Below are positions 1 through 6,027 of a DNA stretch of 12,265 nt, piece by piece. Below the pieces are notes generated by a model. That model did no database searches, was not told the DNA's origin, and saw only the letters and a list, made by a program, of their open reading frames with translations. Origin of the DNA: Alphaproteobacteria bacterium (GTDB lineage: Bacteria; Pseudomonadota; Alphaproteobacteria; Caulobacterales; Parvularculaceae); contig JAUIEG010000029.1 of NCBI GenBank assembly GCA_030428745.1, positions 1 to 12,265 of the forward strand, given 5' to 3'. How positions within the stretch are numbered: the stretch's first letter is position 1; each line of letters starts with the position of its first letter. The translations under genes were made by a program, and so were the position numbers.

Positions 1-1002
1 GCCGTAAAGCCAGAGAAGTCCGGCGGCGAGCGTCACATACTCATGGGGCTCAGCGCGGTCATTGGCGTGAGCGACGCACAAACCGAATATGGGCATCGCC
101 GTAAAGCCGAAAGCAAAGCCGCCATAAAGCAGCATGTCACTGGAGACGCCGCCTGCAAGCGCGAGGAAGGCGCCTGACACGACACACAGCCCCGCCGTTG
201 CAATGACGACAATGCGCCGGTCGATGCGATCGGAGATCAGCCCGAGCGGCCACTGCACCAGCGCGCCCGCGACGACAACCGTCGTCATGAAGACCGCGAC
301 GGTGGCGACGGCGTAGCCGAGTTGTTGCACATAGACCGCGCCGACCGCCCAGAAAGCGCCATTGGCGCCGCCTACGGCGAGGCATCCGGCGGCGGCGAGG
401 GGGGAGATTTGAAACAGCTTGCGCAATTCGAGATTTGCGCTGGCGATCGGGCGGGGCTGCGCGGAGGTGGTCATGGCGACCGGCACCAGCGCAAGCGAAA
501 TCAGGATTGAGACGATGGCGAACAGGGTGAAGGCGGTGGGCGGGGCAAGCGCGATCAGGGCCTGGCCAAGCGTTGCGGCGGAAAGGTCCACCAGCCGGTA
601 CACAGCGAGGGTGCGGCCGCGCTGTTCATTGTCCACGGCTTCATTGATCCAGCTCTCGATAATCATATAGAGCCCGGCCAGGGCAAAACCGGTGATAACG
701 CGCAGAACCAGCCAGAAAGCGGGCTGCACTGCGAGCGCATAGGCGAGGGCGGCGGCGGAGGCGATGGAGGCTAGGGCCGTGAAGGCGCGGATATGGCCCA
801 CGCGCTTGACCATGCCCGGCGCAAATTGGCATCCGGCCATAAAGCCGACGAAATAGGCGGACATGAGGAGGCCCACCAGCACCAGCGGGAAGCCTTCCAT
901 GTTGCCGCGCACTGACAACAGCGTTCCCTGAAGGCCATTGCCGGCGATCAAAAAAAACGCCGCAATCAACAGAGCGGCAAGGGTGCGGATAGTCCGGGCC
1001 AT
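1..1002 (-). CDS. YcaD-like MFS transporter, C-terminus missing
   Basis: Integral inner-membrane carrier of the major facilitator superfamily; the substrate cannot be read from the sequence. The frame is open from ATG at 1002 to the window edge, giving 334 codons, so roughly the last 50-80 residues of a family that usually has 380-420 are outside. Hydrophobic helices alternate with short polar loops. The segment ending in IIESWINEA, followed by an RGR motif and later a GQ pair, matches the pattern of E. coli YcaD and relatives, as does the late PIFGLCVAHANDRAEPHEY stretch. A loop with SDRIDRR is the typical MFS motif-A-like cytoplasmic loop of the second half. An AGGGG ribosome site lies 5-9 bases before the start. 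It reads away from its upstream neighbours and is separated from them by a terminator, so it is probably transcribed alone or with genes beyond the window. Family assignment is confident, the subfamily fairly so, the transported compound unknown. Confidence 0.9.
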   Translation of the reverse strand, partial: MARTIRTLAALLIAAFFLIAGNGLQGTLLSVRGNMEGFPLVLVGLLMSAYFVGFMAGCQFAPGMVKRVGHIRAFTALASIASAAALAYALAVQPAFWLVLRVITGFALAGLYMIIESWINEAVDNEQRGRTLAVYRLVDLSAATLGQALIALAPPTAFTLFAIVSILISLALVPVAMTTSAQPRPIASANLELRKLFQISPLAAAGCLAVGGANGAFWAVGAVYVQQLGYAVATVAVFMTTVVVAGALVQWPLGLISDRIDRRIVVIATAGLCVVSGAFLALAGGVSSDMLLYGGFAFGFTAMPIFGLCVAHANDRAEPHEYVTLAAGLLWLYG

Positions 1003-1087
1003 GGCGGCCCCTATACAGGTCTTCGCGGGGGGCCGCATAGGGCCGCCGTGGGGAAAATTTTGCGCTCAAGCAGGAAAAACGCGCAAA

Positions 1088-1120
1088 CGAAAAAAGGGCG
1101 ACGCTTGCGCGACGCCCTTT
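1088..1120 (-). terminator. Rho-independent terminator, minus strand
   Basis: Arms 1093-1100 and 1113-1120 pair perfectly over 8 bp. A symmetric one-base mismatch and three more C/G pairs follow, closed by a tetraloop that reads GCAA (GNRA type) on the minus strand. Six U residues (1095-1090) follow the stem in the minus transcript. The structure lies between the MFS gene start (1002) and the gene-poor stretch to its right, so it ends a transcript coming from about 1140-1700, not the MFS mRNA. Confidence 0.8.
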
Positions 1121-1140
1121 CTTCCCGCTTCCGCGAGAAA

Positions 1141-1711
1141 TCCGGAGCACACCCCAATCCAGTGAGAATTCAGATGCTCTCCAGTGCGACTGTTAAATAC
1201 TGACGTTACCGCCACCATCTTCAACCGCTAGACCTTTCGGGCGCACAACTCGGGTCGTGGCTGCCGGCAATTTGCGTTTCGCCATGTCCGCCGCCATGCG
1301 TCCTTCAGATCCGCGCCGCCTTTCCCATCGCGCCAGCTTGCGCTGTCGCATGATGTTAACGTCGCGCGCCGATTTACAGCTTGCCTGCTGTACACGGCGA
1401 TGCCAGTCCCCCGGTTCACGAACTGCCTTTCGGCCTTTCGTTCAGGGGCGGACCGCTCAGGTCCGACCATGCGCAACAAATCCCGCCTTTCGGTTTTGTC
1501 TTGTCCGCTATGCTTCTGAGCGTCGCATTCGGACTAGCGCATCATTTCGTCTGCTCGTTCCACCCTCAGCTAGGCAAGCGCTGCGAATGGCCGGTAGAGC
1601 CGCGAAACATGATCAGGATACCGAAGAATTGACAAACGTCGAATCATTCTTTTCCACATTCTTTCGCCTAGGCCTGTGGGGAAAAGAAGGGGCTGATTCA
1701 AAATGTTTTTG
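1141..1711 (-). other. Gene-poor stretch, possible structured RNA
   Basis: No recognisable protein gene lies in these 570 bases. Overlapping open frames on both strands have unnatural composition rich in Arg, Ser and Cys. The 8-mer CCGAAAGG occurs three times on the minus strand (1240-1233, 1433-1426, 1493-1486), each time able to form a hairpin closed by a GAAA tetraloop. The middle copy is extended by a further stem, 1418-1422 with 1437-1441. Another 6-bp stem is 1449-1454 with 1460-1465. All this precedes the minus-strand terminator at 1088-1120. Together this suggests an untranslated RNA read on the minus strand, but I found no match to the core motifs of RNase P RNA, tmRNA or SRP RNA. 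A long 3' untranslated tail of the DUF938 operon is the simplest alternative. Confidence 0.35.
1193..1297 (-). CDS. Possible small basic protein, 34 residues
   Basis: A short open frame starts at ATG 1297, with GAAGGA just before it at a spacing shorter than ideal, and ends at TAA 1193-1195, about 70 bases before the minus-strand terminator. The peptide is basic at the N-terminus (MAADMAKRKLP) and ends in an acidic-glycine tail (VEDGGGNVSI). The frame extends upstream to another ATG at about 1351 (52 residues), which lacks a ribosome site. I do not recognise it. Its position between a weak ribosome site and a good terminator is the only support; an RNA gene in the same place is equally plausible. 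Confidence 0.2.
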   Translation of the reverse strand: MAADMAKRKLPAATTRVVRPKGLAVEDGGGNVSI

Positions 1712-2368
1712 TCAGTTTTTCCGGAAGATGACGGAAAAATTATTCGCGGGCATTTCCACAACCTTTTCAAGCCGGAGGGAATTTTTCTGCGCAAGCGGCG
1801 CAATGTCCCGCTCCAGATCGCGCACGCCCCAGCGGGCGTTGCGTGATTTGAGGCTTTGATCGAAAGCTTCGTTGGACGCCGCTGTGTGAACGCCGTTTCT
1901 AGAGAATGGTCCGTAAAGAAACAGTTTCCCCGCAGGGCGAAGCAGTCTTCCCGCGCCGGCGAATAGTCCTTCGGCCGCGTTGAAGGGCGCGATGTGGATC
2001 ATATTGATAGAGACAACGCCATCGTAAGGCGCCGCCAGAACGGCGTCCCAGTCGCGCGCCGCGACATCAATCGCGTGCGGACCCTGAAGATTGTCGAGCC
2101 CGGCCTCCGCGATCCAGGCGGCAATGGAGGCGCGCGCCGTTTCATCCGGATCGCCCGTGAACCAGTTTGCTTTCGGCAAAGCGCCGGCGAGATGAACCGC
2201 GTGCTCGCCCGTGCCGCCGCCGACTTCGAGGATGTTTCCTTCCTGCGGCATCGTGGCGAGAAACGCATCGCGAATAAGATCGCGATTGCGCGCTGTTGAG
2301 GGCGAATACATTTTGGCGCCTTCAGCGCCGCGTTGCTCAAGGGCGGTTTCTTTTGGCGGAGTGGTCAT
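1712..2368 (-). CDS. DUF938 SAM-dependent methyltransferase
   Basis: Predicted cytosolic class I methyltransferase of 218 residues, the usual size for DUF938; the acceptor is unknown. The SAM-binding motif I is ILEVGGGTGEH at residues 46-56. Family landmarks follow: an acidic GDPDE at about 72-76, an NMIHIAPF motif IV region, a LYGPF strand followed by a GVHTA segment, and the typical C-terminus with RWGVRDLE and then VVEMPANN. I chose ATG 2368; a start at 2404 would lie inside the upstream gene and add 12 residues unlike the family. The upstream radical SAM gene stops at 2379, so only 10 bases separate the two and co-transcription is very likely. No strong ribosome site is visible, which suggests translational coupling. 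The pairing hints that both enzymes act on one product or pathway, but that is inference. Confidence 0.88.
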   Translation of the reverse strand: MTTPPKETALEQRGAEGAKMYSPSTARNRDLIRDAFLATMPQEGNILEVGGGTGEHAVHLAGALPKANWFTGDPDETARASIAAWIAEAGLDNLQGPHAIDVAARDWDAVLAAPYDGVVSINMIHIAPFNAAEGLFAGAGRLLRPAGKLFLYGPFSRNGVHTAASNEAFDQSLKSRNARWGVRDLERDIAPLAQKNSLRLEKVVEMPANNFSVIFRKN

Positions 2369-2378
2369 GAGGCGCTGC

Positions 2379-3317
2379 TTACCCTGAACAGCTTGCGCCG
2401 CCAAGGACGCAGAATTGCGCGCAGAAAGGGTGATTGAGTTTCACCGGCGTTGAGGCTTCGGCGAGGCTCTCGCCCATTTCAAATCGGGCGTCATAAGGAA
2501 GGAGCGTGCAGGAGAGCGCCACAGGCTTGTCGGCGCCCTTGCGTTTCACGAGCATGCGGGAATTGGCGCACATGACATCGGCCGGGTCTTTGCCGAGGAT
2601 CGACCAGCAGGCGTTCGTGATCTCAGGAACTTCCTTGTCGAGGTCCATTTCCGGAAAAATGACAAGCTGCGCCGGATCATGTGCGTCGAGCGCAATGCCG
2701 CGTTCTGCAAACAGCGCGGCGAACCCTTTTCGTAAATCCTGTTCGTGTTCGCCTGTCAGACTGCGTCCGGCGATGGTGATGGCGAAGCCATTATCGTGGA
2801 GCCATTTGACGCCCGCCATACCCGCTTCGAACGCGCCGCGCCCGCGTTCCGCATCATGGCCTTCGGCCGAATAATGATCGAGACTGATGCGCAAGCTCAG
2901 GCGATCGCCAAATTTTTTGTGAAGGCCAAGGAGCCCCTCGGCTATGCCCGGGCGCATCATCGGGCGCATGGCGTTGGTCAGGATCAGGGTTTCAAAGCCG
3001 CGCGACAAGGCCGCTTCGGCCATAGCGATCATGTCTGCGTTCATGAATGGTTCGCCGCCGGTGAAACCGATTTCCCGGGCGCCCATGCTGCGTGCTTCTT
3101 CCAGAAACGGCGTGACGTCTGCGATCGTCAAATAGACGAGGCGATCATTGGAAGGCGAGGATTCGATATAACAATGGGTGCATTCCACATTGCACAGCGT
3201 GCCGGTATTCACCCAGAGCGTGTCGAGTTTTACGAAAGGTGCGGCGGCGCGCGCCTCGCCTTCCGCTGTAATGTCCGGGTGCTGAAATTTCTTGAGCGTG
3301 TGCTGTGCGCCGTCCAT
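2379..3317 (-). CDS. Radical SAM protein with Cys-rich C-terminus
   Basis: Predicted 312-residue radical SAM enzyme. The [4Fe-4S] motif CNVECTHC supplies Cys42, Cys46 and Cys49 (CxxxCxxC), followed by a Tyr; GFTGGEP at 84-90 is the SAM-binding GGE motif. Six further cysteines (237, 250, 270, 299, 303, 310) occupy the last third, ending in CAQFCVLGGASC almost at the C-terminus. This resembles SPASM/twitch-type auxiliary cluster regions, so one or two extra Fe-S clusters are likely. I chose ATG 3317; an in-frame TTG at 3344 would add nine residues but lies only about 8 bases from a terminator hairpin. It is first in an operon with the DUF938 methyltransferase. The gap to the terminator is about 35 bases, so any promoter must be very short or overlap the hairpin. 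The reaction is unknown: peptide maturation and small-molecule modification both fit. Family membership is certain, function is not. Confidence 0.9.
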   Translation of the reverse strand: MDGAQHTLKKFQHPDITAEGEARAAAPFVKLDTLWVNTGTLCNVECTHCYIESSPSNDRLVYLTIADVTPFLEEARSMGAREIGFTGGEPFMNADMIAMAEAALSRGFETLILTNAMRPMMRPGIAEGLLGLHKKFGDRLSLRISLDHYSAEGHDAERGRGAFEAGMAGVKWLHDNGFAITIAGRSLTGEHEQDLRKGFAALFAERGIALDAHDPAQLVIFPEMDLDKEVPEITNACWSILGKDPADVMCANSRMLVKRKGADKPVALSCTLLPYDARFEMGESLAEASTPVKLNHPFCAQFCVLGGASCSG

Positions 3318-3351
3318 GGGGGTCCCGTATACAATAGCAAACAAGCATGAA

Positions 3352-3389
3352 CGAAAACGCCCGCCGGGGGCAACCGGCGGGCGTTTTCG
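3352..3389 (-). terminator. Strong terminator hairpin, possibly bidirectional
   Basis: A perfect 16-bp inverted repeat has arms 3352-3367 and 3374-3389 around a 6-base loop. The GC-rich core is flanked by AAAA on the left and TTTT on the right, so each strand carries a U-run. It lies 48 bases past the stop of the SYLF gene and so ends that minus-strand transcript. It also sits directly upstream of the radical SAM operon, insulating it from read-through. Confidence 0.85.
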
Positions 3390-3437
3390 CCTTGATCACT
3401 TAAAGATCAATTCTGTGTCATCACGCGGTATGGCGCG

Positions 3438-4256
3438 TTAATTATCTTCTCCAATCGGCGCGCCCCAAACATCGTCGTCTTCATATTCCGGCTCTTCCGG
3501 CAGGGGGTCGCCTGTAACGGGGTCGATGCGCGCCGGTTGCACCGGCGCCATCATGGTCGGTTGCGCCCCTGGCTGATCGCGGTGGGCGAGCGCCCAGACC
3601 GCGTTCTGCAGGACCGCCGACCGCGGCTGTGAAACCTTCTCGCGATAAATGATGTCGGCGGGGGTGACGTTCGCCTGATAGTAATCCTGGTTCCAGCTGT
3701 GACGCGCTTTGAGGATGGCGCCTTCAAGGCTCACGCCGCCATAAAGGCCGCGCGAACGGGAGAAGGCGAGGATGTCCACGGTCTGCGCTTTGGCGCCCGC
3801 GCCAATCGGACCGGCGGCGAGCGACAAGTCGGCGCCGAGCTTTACCGTCGTTGACAGGAGATGCTCCATGCCCCGCTGTGTCATGACAGCGAGGATGGTC
3901 TCTGATCCTTCAAGGCCGGCCTGAAAGCCGAGAGAAATGGAGCCGATGGTGAAAAAGGTCGGCTCCGACCAGCTTCCATCCTCATTGCGGGCGATCATGA
4001 CCGCATTCCCGCCGGACGCCCCGAGAATGAACCCGCCGCGAATGGATTTCGGCACGATCACCATGGCCTTGGCGTCATCGGCCAGTTCCCATAAGGGCTC
4101 AAAAGCGCTGTCATTGGCGAAATAACTCACCGTGTCCGCCGCCTCGACCACTAATTCCGCGGCTTTTTCCGCCTTGGGCTTGGCTGAGGCGGGCGCGATC
4201 GCCACCAGAAGCGCGGCGCCAAACGCGCCGAAAATGCTTGTTAGCCGTCTCCACAT
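3438..4256 (-). CDS. Exported SYLF-domain (Ysc84/DUF500) protein
   Basis: Predicted exported 272-residue protein with a SYLF lipid-binding domain; bacterial members are periplasmic or envelope-associated and little understood. Residues 1-25 are a Sec signal peptide ending in PASA before KPKAE. The SYLF core runs from about 30 to 210: a helical start (LVVEAADTVSYF), then KAMVIVPKS, GGFILGASGG, WSEPTFFTIG, SLGFQAGLEG, a DLSLAAGP segment and GLYGGVSLEGA. All are standard blocks of the family, including the Gly-rich loops. After residue 210 comes a Pro-rich tail ending in a strongly acidic stretch (EEPEYEDDDVW). The start at 4256 has an excellent ribosome site, AAAGGAGG at 4270-4263, six bases before ATG; an upstream in-frame extension to 4397 is therefore rejected. 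The gene appears monocistronic, ended by the hairpin at 3352-3389. The domain call is secure; the physiological role is not. Confidence 0.92.
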   Translation of the reverse strand: MWRRLTSIFGAFGAALLVAIAPASAKPKAEKAAELVVEAADTVSYFANDSAFEPLWELADDAKAMVIVPKSIRGGFILGASGGNAVMIARNEDGSWSEPTFFTIGSISLGFQAGLEGSETILAVMTQRGMEHLLSTTVKLGADLSLAAGPIGAGAKAQTVDILAFSRSRGLYGGVSLEGAILKARHSWNQDYYQANVTPADIIYREKVSQPRSAVLQNAVWALAHRDQPGAQPTMMAPVQPARIDPVTGDPLPEEPEYEDDDVWGAPIGEDN

Positions 4257-4454
4257 GACCGGCCTCCTTTCAAAATCCCGAATTTTCATGAAAACGGCAG
4301 GGGGCCGCTTTCGTTCCGGGCATAGATAAACCTGTTCGCGCGGGCTTAAAGATGGCGCCGCACAGCGCCAGAAATGAATTCTTGGTGAGATTTGCACGCC
4401 GGGTCGAGACCTTTTCGGCCCCGAATTGGCTTGGACCGGTTGGAAAACGCCTGC

Positions 4455-4482
4455 TTGACCTTTTCCTGCGTCGGGGTGAAAT
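4455..4482 (+). promoter_or_regulatory. Candidate sigma-70 promoter of the tRNA
   Basis: TTGACC at 4455-4460 and TGAAAT at 4477-4482 are separated by 16 bases. Transcription would start near 4490, about 28 bases before the tRNA. The -35 matches well (preceded by C, as in many alphaproteobacterial promoters); the -10 matches four of six positions. Confidence 0.35.
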
Positions 4483-4517
4483 GACTAATGTCGCCCAAGC
4501 GCTTTCAAGGCTGACAG

Positions 4518-4591
4518 GCGGGTGTAGCTCAATGGCAGAGCAGAAGCTTCCCAAGCTTACGACGAGGGTTCGATTCCCTTCACCCGCTCCA
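4518..4591 (+). tRNA. tRNA-Gly (anticodon CCC)
   Basis: The 74-base gene folds as a full cloverleaf. The acceptor arm GCGGGTG (4518-4524) pairs with CACCCGC (4581-4587). There is a D arm with GCTC/GAGC, an anticodon loop TTCCCAA at 4548-4554 with CCC at 4550-4552, and a T arm with GGGTTCGATTCCC. The discriminator T and CCA (4588-4591) are encoded. The first pair of the anticodon stem (G27-A43) is a mismatch. CCC reads GGG glycine codons. It stands alone with no terminator visible after it. Confidence 0.97.
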
Positions 4592-4592
4592 A

Positions 4593-4751
4593 AATCTCAT
4601 ATGCGCCGCCGGAACATGGACTACAACCAGCCCGTTCTGGTCTCCGAATAGCTTTGATCTGACCGGCGCGACGCCAACGCAGGACTTCACGCTGACCGGC
4701 GGTCTGAATGTCGATGACGGTTATCTGTACCTGCGCAGCGCCACCGCTCCA
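4593..4751 (+). pseudogene. Coding-like fragment behind the tRNA
   Basis: Directly after the tRNA one plus frame is open through 4937 with no start codon near its beginning. The first 53 codons have GC-biased third positions and encode a beta-type segment rich in Thr, Asp, Gly and aromatic residues, with an internal near-repeat (FDLTGA, then FTLTGG) and the stretch NVDDGYLYLRSA. Base composition changes abruptly to AT-rich after about 4751. This looks like a slice of a larger secreted or phage-type protein left by an insertion or deletion at the tRNA 3' end. I cannot name the family, and a chance open frame is not excluded. Confidence 0.3.
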
Positions 4752-4793
4752 ATTTTCCGCCGATTTTTGGAAGTGCTCATTGAAAACATATTG

Positions 4794-5078
4794 CTATTTT
4801 TTGGGCGACGCTTTTGCGGCAAACTGGGCGATAATTTTAGCATGGCTCATTCCACGGACGACGACATCGCCGACATGGAGGTTCAGGCGAAACGGCGTCC
4901 CGCCGTCCGGACCGCCGGGGAACAAGGCAAAGACTGACTCGTTCAGATCTCTAATATTGCTGGGGGCTGCCTGTTCGTCGCGTTTGCGAGGATGTTCGTC
5001 AGGAAAATATGGCGTGAAGCATGCGCCGTGATTGGCGGAATGGCGCCTAACGAAATAAGCCTGCTGCTGCGGCGTTCG
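4794..5078 (-). pseudogene. Start-less open frame, likely gene remnant
   Basis: A minus-strand frame runs open for 94 codons between a TAA (5079-5081) and its own TAG (4794-4796). It has no ATG, GTG or TTG near the beginning; the first ATG is codon 77. The translation is protein-like: an aromatic/acidic segment (FTPYFPDEHP), then NIRDLNESVFALFPGGPDGG, then a hydrophobic part with RLNLHVGDVVV and KIIAQFAAKA. About 74 % of third positions are G/C in the part I counted, although the antisense plus frame (4842-4937, 31 codons from an ATG) is equally biased, so the coding strand is uncertain. Another minus frame just upstream ends at TAG in the same area, as expected after a frameshift. I recognise no family. 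Best read as a decayed gene. Confidence 0.3.
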
Positions 5079-5082
5079 TTAG
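5047..5082. repeat. Inverted repeat with internal GCC/GGC stem
   Basis: CTAACGAA (5047-5054) and TTCGTTAG (5075-5082) are perfect complements. Inside them GCC (5059-5061) pairs with GGC (5071-5073) around a TGC-triplet loop. There is no U-run on either side, so it is not a standard terminator. It resembles an integron attC arm (GCCTAAC) but is only about 38 bases long, too short for a normal attC. Confidence 0.45.
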
Positions 5083-5166
5083 TTGTTCGGGGCTGAGCGG
5101 ATCAAGAAAATAGCGCTATCTAGGCGTTGAATCTTGTCAAATTGCACTTACGGATAAACGCAAAGA

Positions 5167-5832
5167 TTAGTCTCGGAATTGGCGTACCCGCACCGCGAAG
5201 GAGCCGTCTTTAATTTCAATGCGCCGCGGCGCTTCGGTTTGTGTGGCGGCGTTGCCGAGATCCGGCAGTTCTACGACGCCGGAAAAGCTGCCGCCAATAT
5301 CGAGATACTCTCCATCGAACTCATAACGGTAAAGCACGACGTCTGCATCGCCGCCAATGTCGGAGGTCCAGGTTTTTGTGCGACCGTCTGCAAAATAAGT
5401 GATATTGGCGATGGCGACGCGCGGTGCGCCGCTCTGTCCCGTGACGGTAAGGCTTATCATGACATCGCCCTTGCCGGTGGGGCGCGCGGTGTTTTCCGGC
5501 AATCCGAATATGGTGACCTGCGTCGTATTCGCAATCGACATGGGCCGCCAGAAGCTGCCGCTCTGCCAGTCGCCGTCACGCTCTATATGGGTGACATACC
5601 AACTCCGTCTTTCGCCATTGACAGCGGCATACAGCTCGCCATCAATTTCGCTGCCGCCTGAGGCGGCTACTGAGGCGTCTGGCGATGCGCCGGCGCCGGC
5701 CGCGTTTGACGCCTGCTTTCCCTCACCACAGCCGGCCACAGCAAGAAAAGCGCCCATGGCTAAATAGATCACAAGGCGATTATCACGGATTGATTTCCAG
5801 CGGTTGCGACACGTCCTCATGCCTGCCTTCAT
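5167..5832 (-). CDS. Predicted lipoprotein, unknown function
   Basis: A 221-residue predicted lipoprotein. After a basic N-terminus (residues 1-19) a hydrophobic segment ends in the lipobox AVAGC with lipidated Cys35. An Ala/Gly/Ser-rich linker (about 36-62) follows, then a beta-rich domain to the end. That domain opens with LYAAVNGERRSWYVTHIE and later has QVTIFGLPEN, VMISLTVTG, a Tyr/Trp-rich middle and IGGSFSGVVELPD. The strand order loosely recalls small beta-sandwich lipoprotein domains such as DUF6252, but the likeness is weak. The start at 5832 is favoured by AAGGA six bases upstream; Met5 at 5820 is the alternative. Residue 36 is Gly, giving no inner-membrane retention signal, so an outer-membrane location is likely. 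A 195-base gap separates it from the upstream regulator gene and contains the shared ATAGGTGGT word, so it probably has its own promoter. Confidence 0.75.
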   Translation of the reverse strand: MKAGMRTCRNRWKSIRDNRLVIYLAMGAFLAVAGCGEGKQASNAAGAGASPDASVAASGGSEIDGELYAAVNGERRSWYVTHIERDGDWQSGSFWRPMSIANTTQVTIFGLPENTARPTGKGDVMISLTVTGQSGAPRVAIANITYFADGRTKTWTSDIGGDADVVLYRYEFDGEYLDIGGSFSGVVELPDLGNAATQTEAPRRIEIKDGSFAVRVRQFRD

Positions 5833-5884
5833 ATCGCATCCTTCCCATAATCCGTTCAGCGCAACAGATTATGGGGGCGCGATT

Positions 5885-5911
5885 GGTCGGTATATCCGAG
5901 ATACCACCTAT
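5885..5911 (-). promoter_or_regulatory. Candidate operator upstream of the lipoprotein
   Basis: On the minus strand ATAGGTGGTAT (5911-5901) lies about 70 bases before the lipoprotein start. It forms part of a dyad: GGTAT (5889-5893) and ATACC (5901-5905) around a 7-base spacer, flanked by GGT and ACC. The same ATAGGTGGT core occurs upstream of the serine hydrolase gene. It may bind the LuxR-type regulator encoded next door; this rests on one pair of sites. Confidence 0.35.
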
Positions 5912-5939
5912 TTTTTGTTTTTCCCGGCGACTTGAGATC

Positions 5940-5973
5940 AGGCTCGGCGTGTCTTCGCCGCCCCTCCGAGCCT
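5940..5973 (-). repeat. 8-bp hairpin after the regulator gene
   Basis: AGGCTCGG (5940-5947) pairs with CCGAGCCT (5966-5973) across an 18-base loop, 55 bases past the stop of the LuxR-type gene. No U-run follows on the minus strand, so it could be a weak or Rho-assisted end of that transcript, or simply an mRNA-stabilising hairpin. Confidence 0.35.
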
Positions 5974-6027
5974 TGATGAAATCTCATTCAAATAGGCTTC
6001 GGCTTGCCTCCCCGCGATGAAGCCCTA

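Noticed and set aside
641..1150. Minus-strand open frame of 169 codons
   Set aside because: It overlaps the MFS transporter in another frame, spans the terminator and has shadow-frame composition.
1650..1685. DnaA-box-like TTTTCCACA with an opposing TGTGGGGAAAA, suggesting an origin
   Set aside because: Only one box fits the consensus, there is no AT-rich unwinding stretch or dnaA/hemE/parAB context; the imperfect dyad around GCCTAGGC is more likely a 3' hairpin or chance.
1257..1859. Plus-strand open frame of 200 codons
   Set aside because: Composition is Arg/Ser/Cys-rich without domains, and its 3' part is antisense to the well-supported DUF938 gene.
4270..4397. N-terminal extension of the SYLF protein up to 4397
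   Set aside because: It would bury the strong ribosome site and clear signal peptide at 4256 behind 47 atypical residues.
4708..5031. Plus-strand open frame of 107 codons
   Set aside because: Low-quality translation without ribosome site; its codon bias is worse than the competing frames in the same stretch.
5041..5090. Integron attC-like site (GCCTAAC with TTCGTTAG)
   Set aside because: The left core fits RYYYAAC but the right side reads GTTAGTT, not GTTRRRY, and the element is far shorter than known attC sites; no integrase or cassette array is present.
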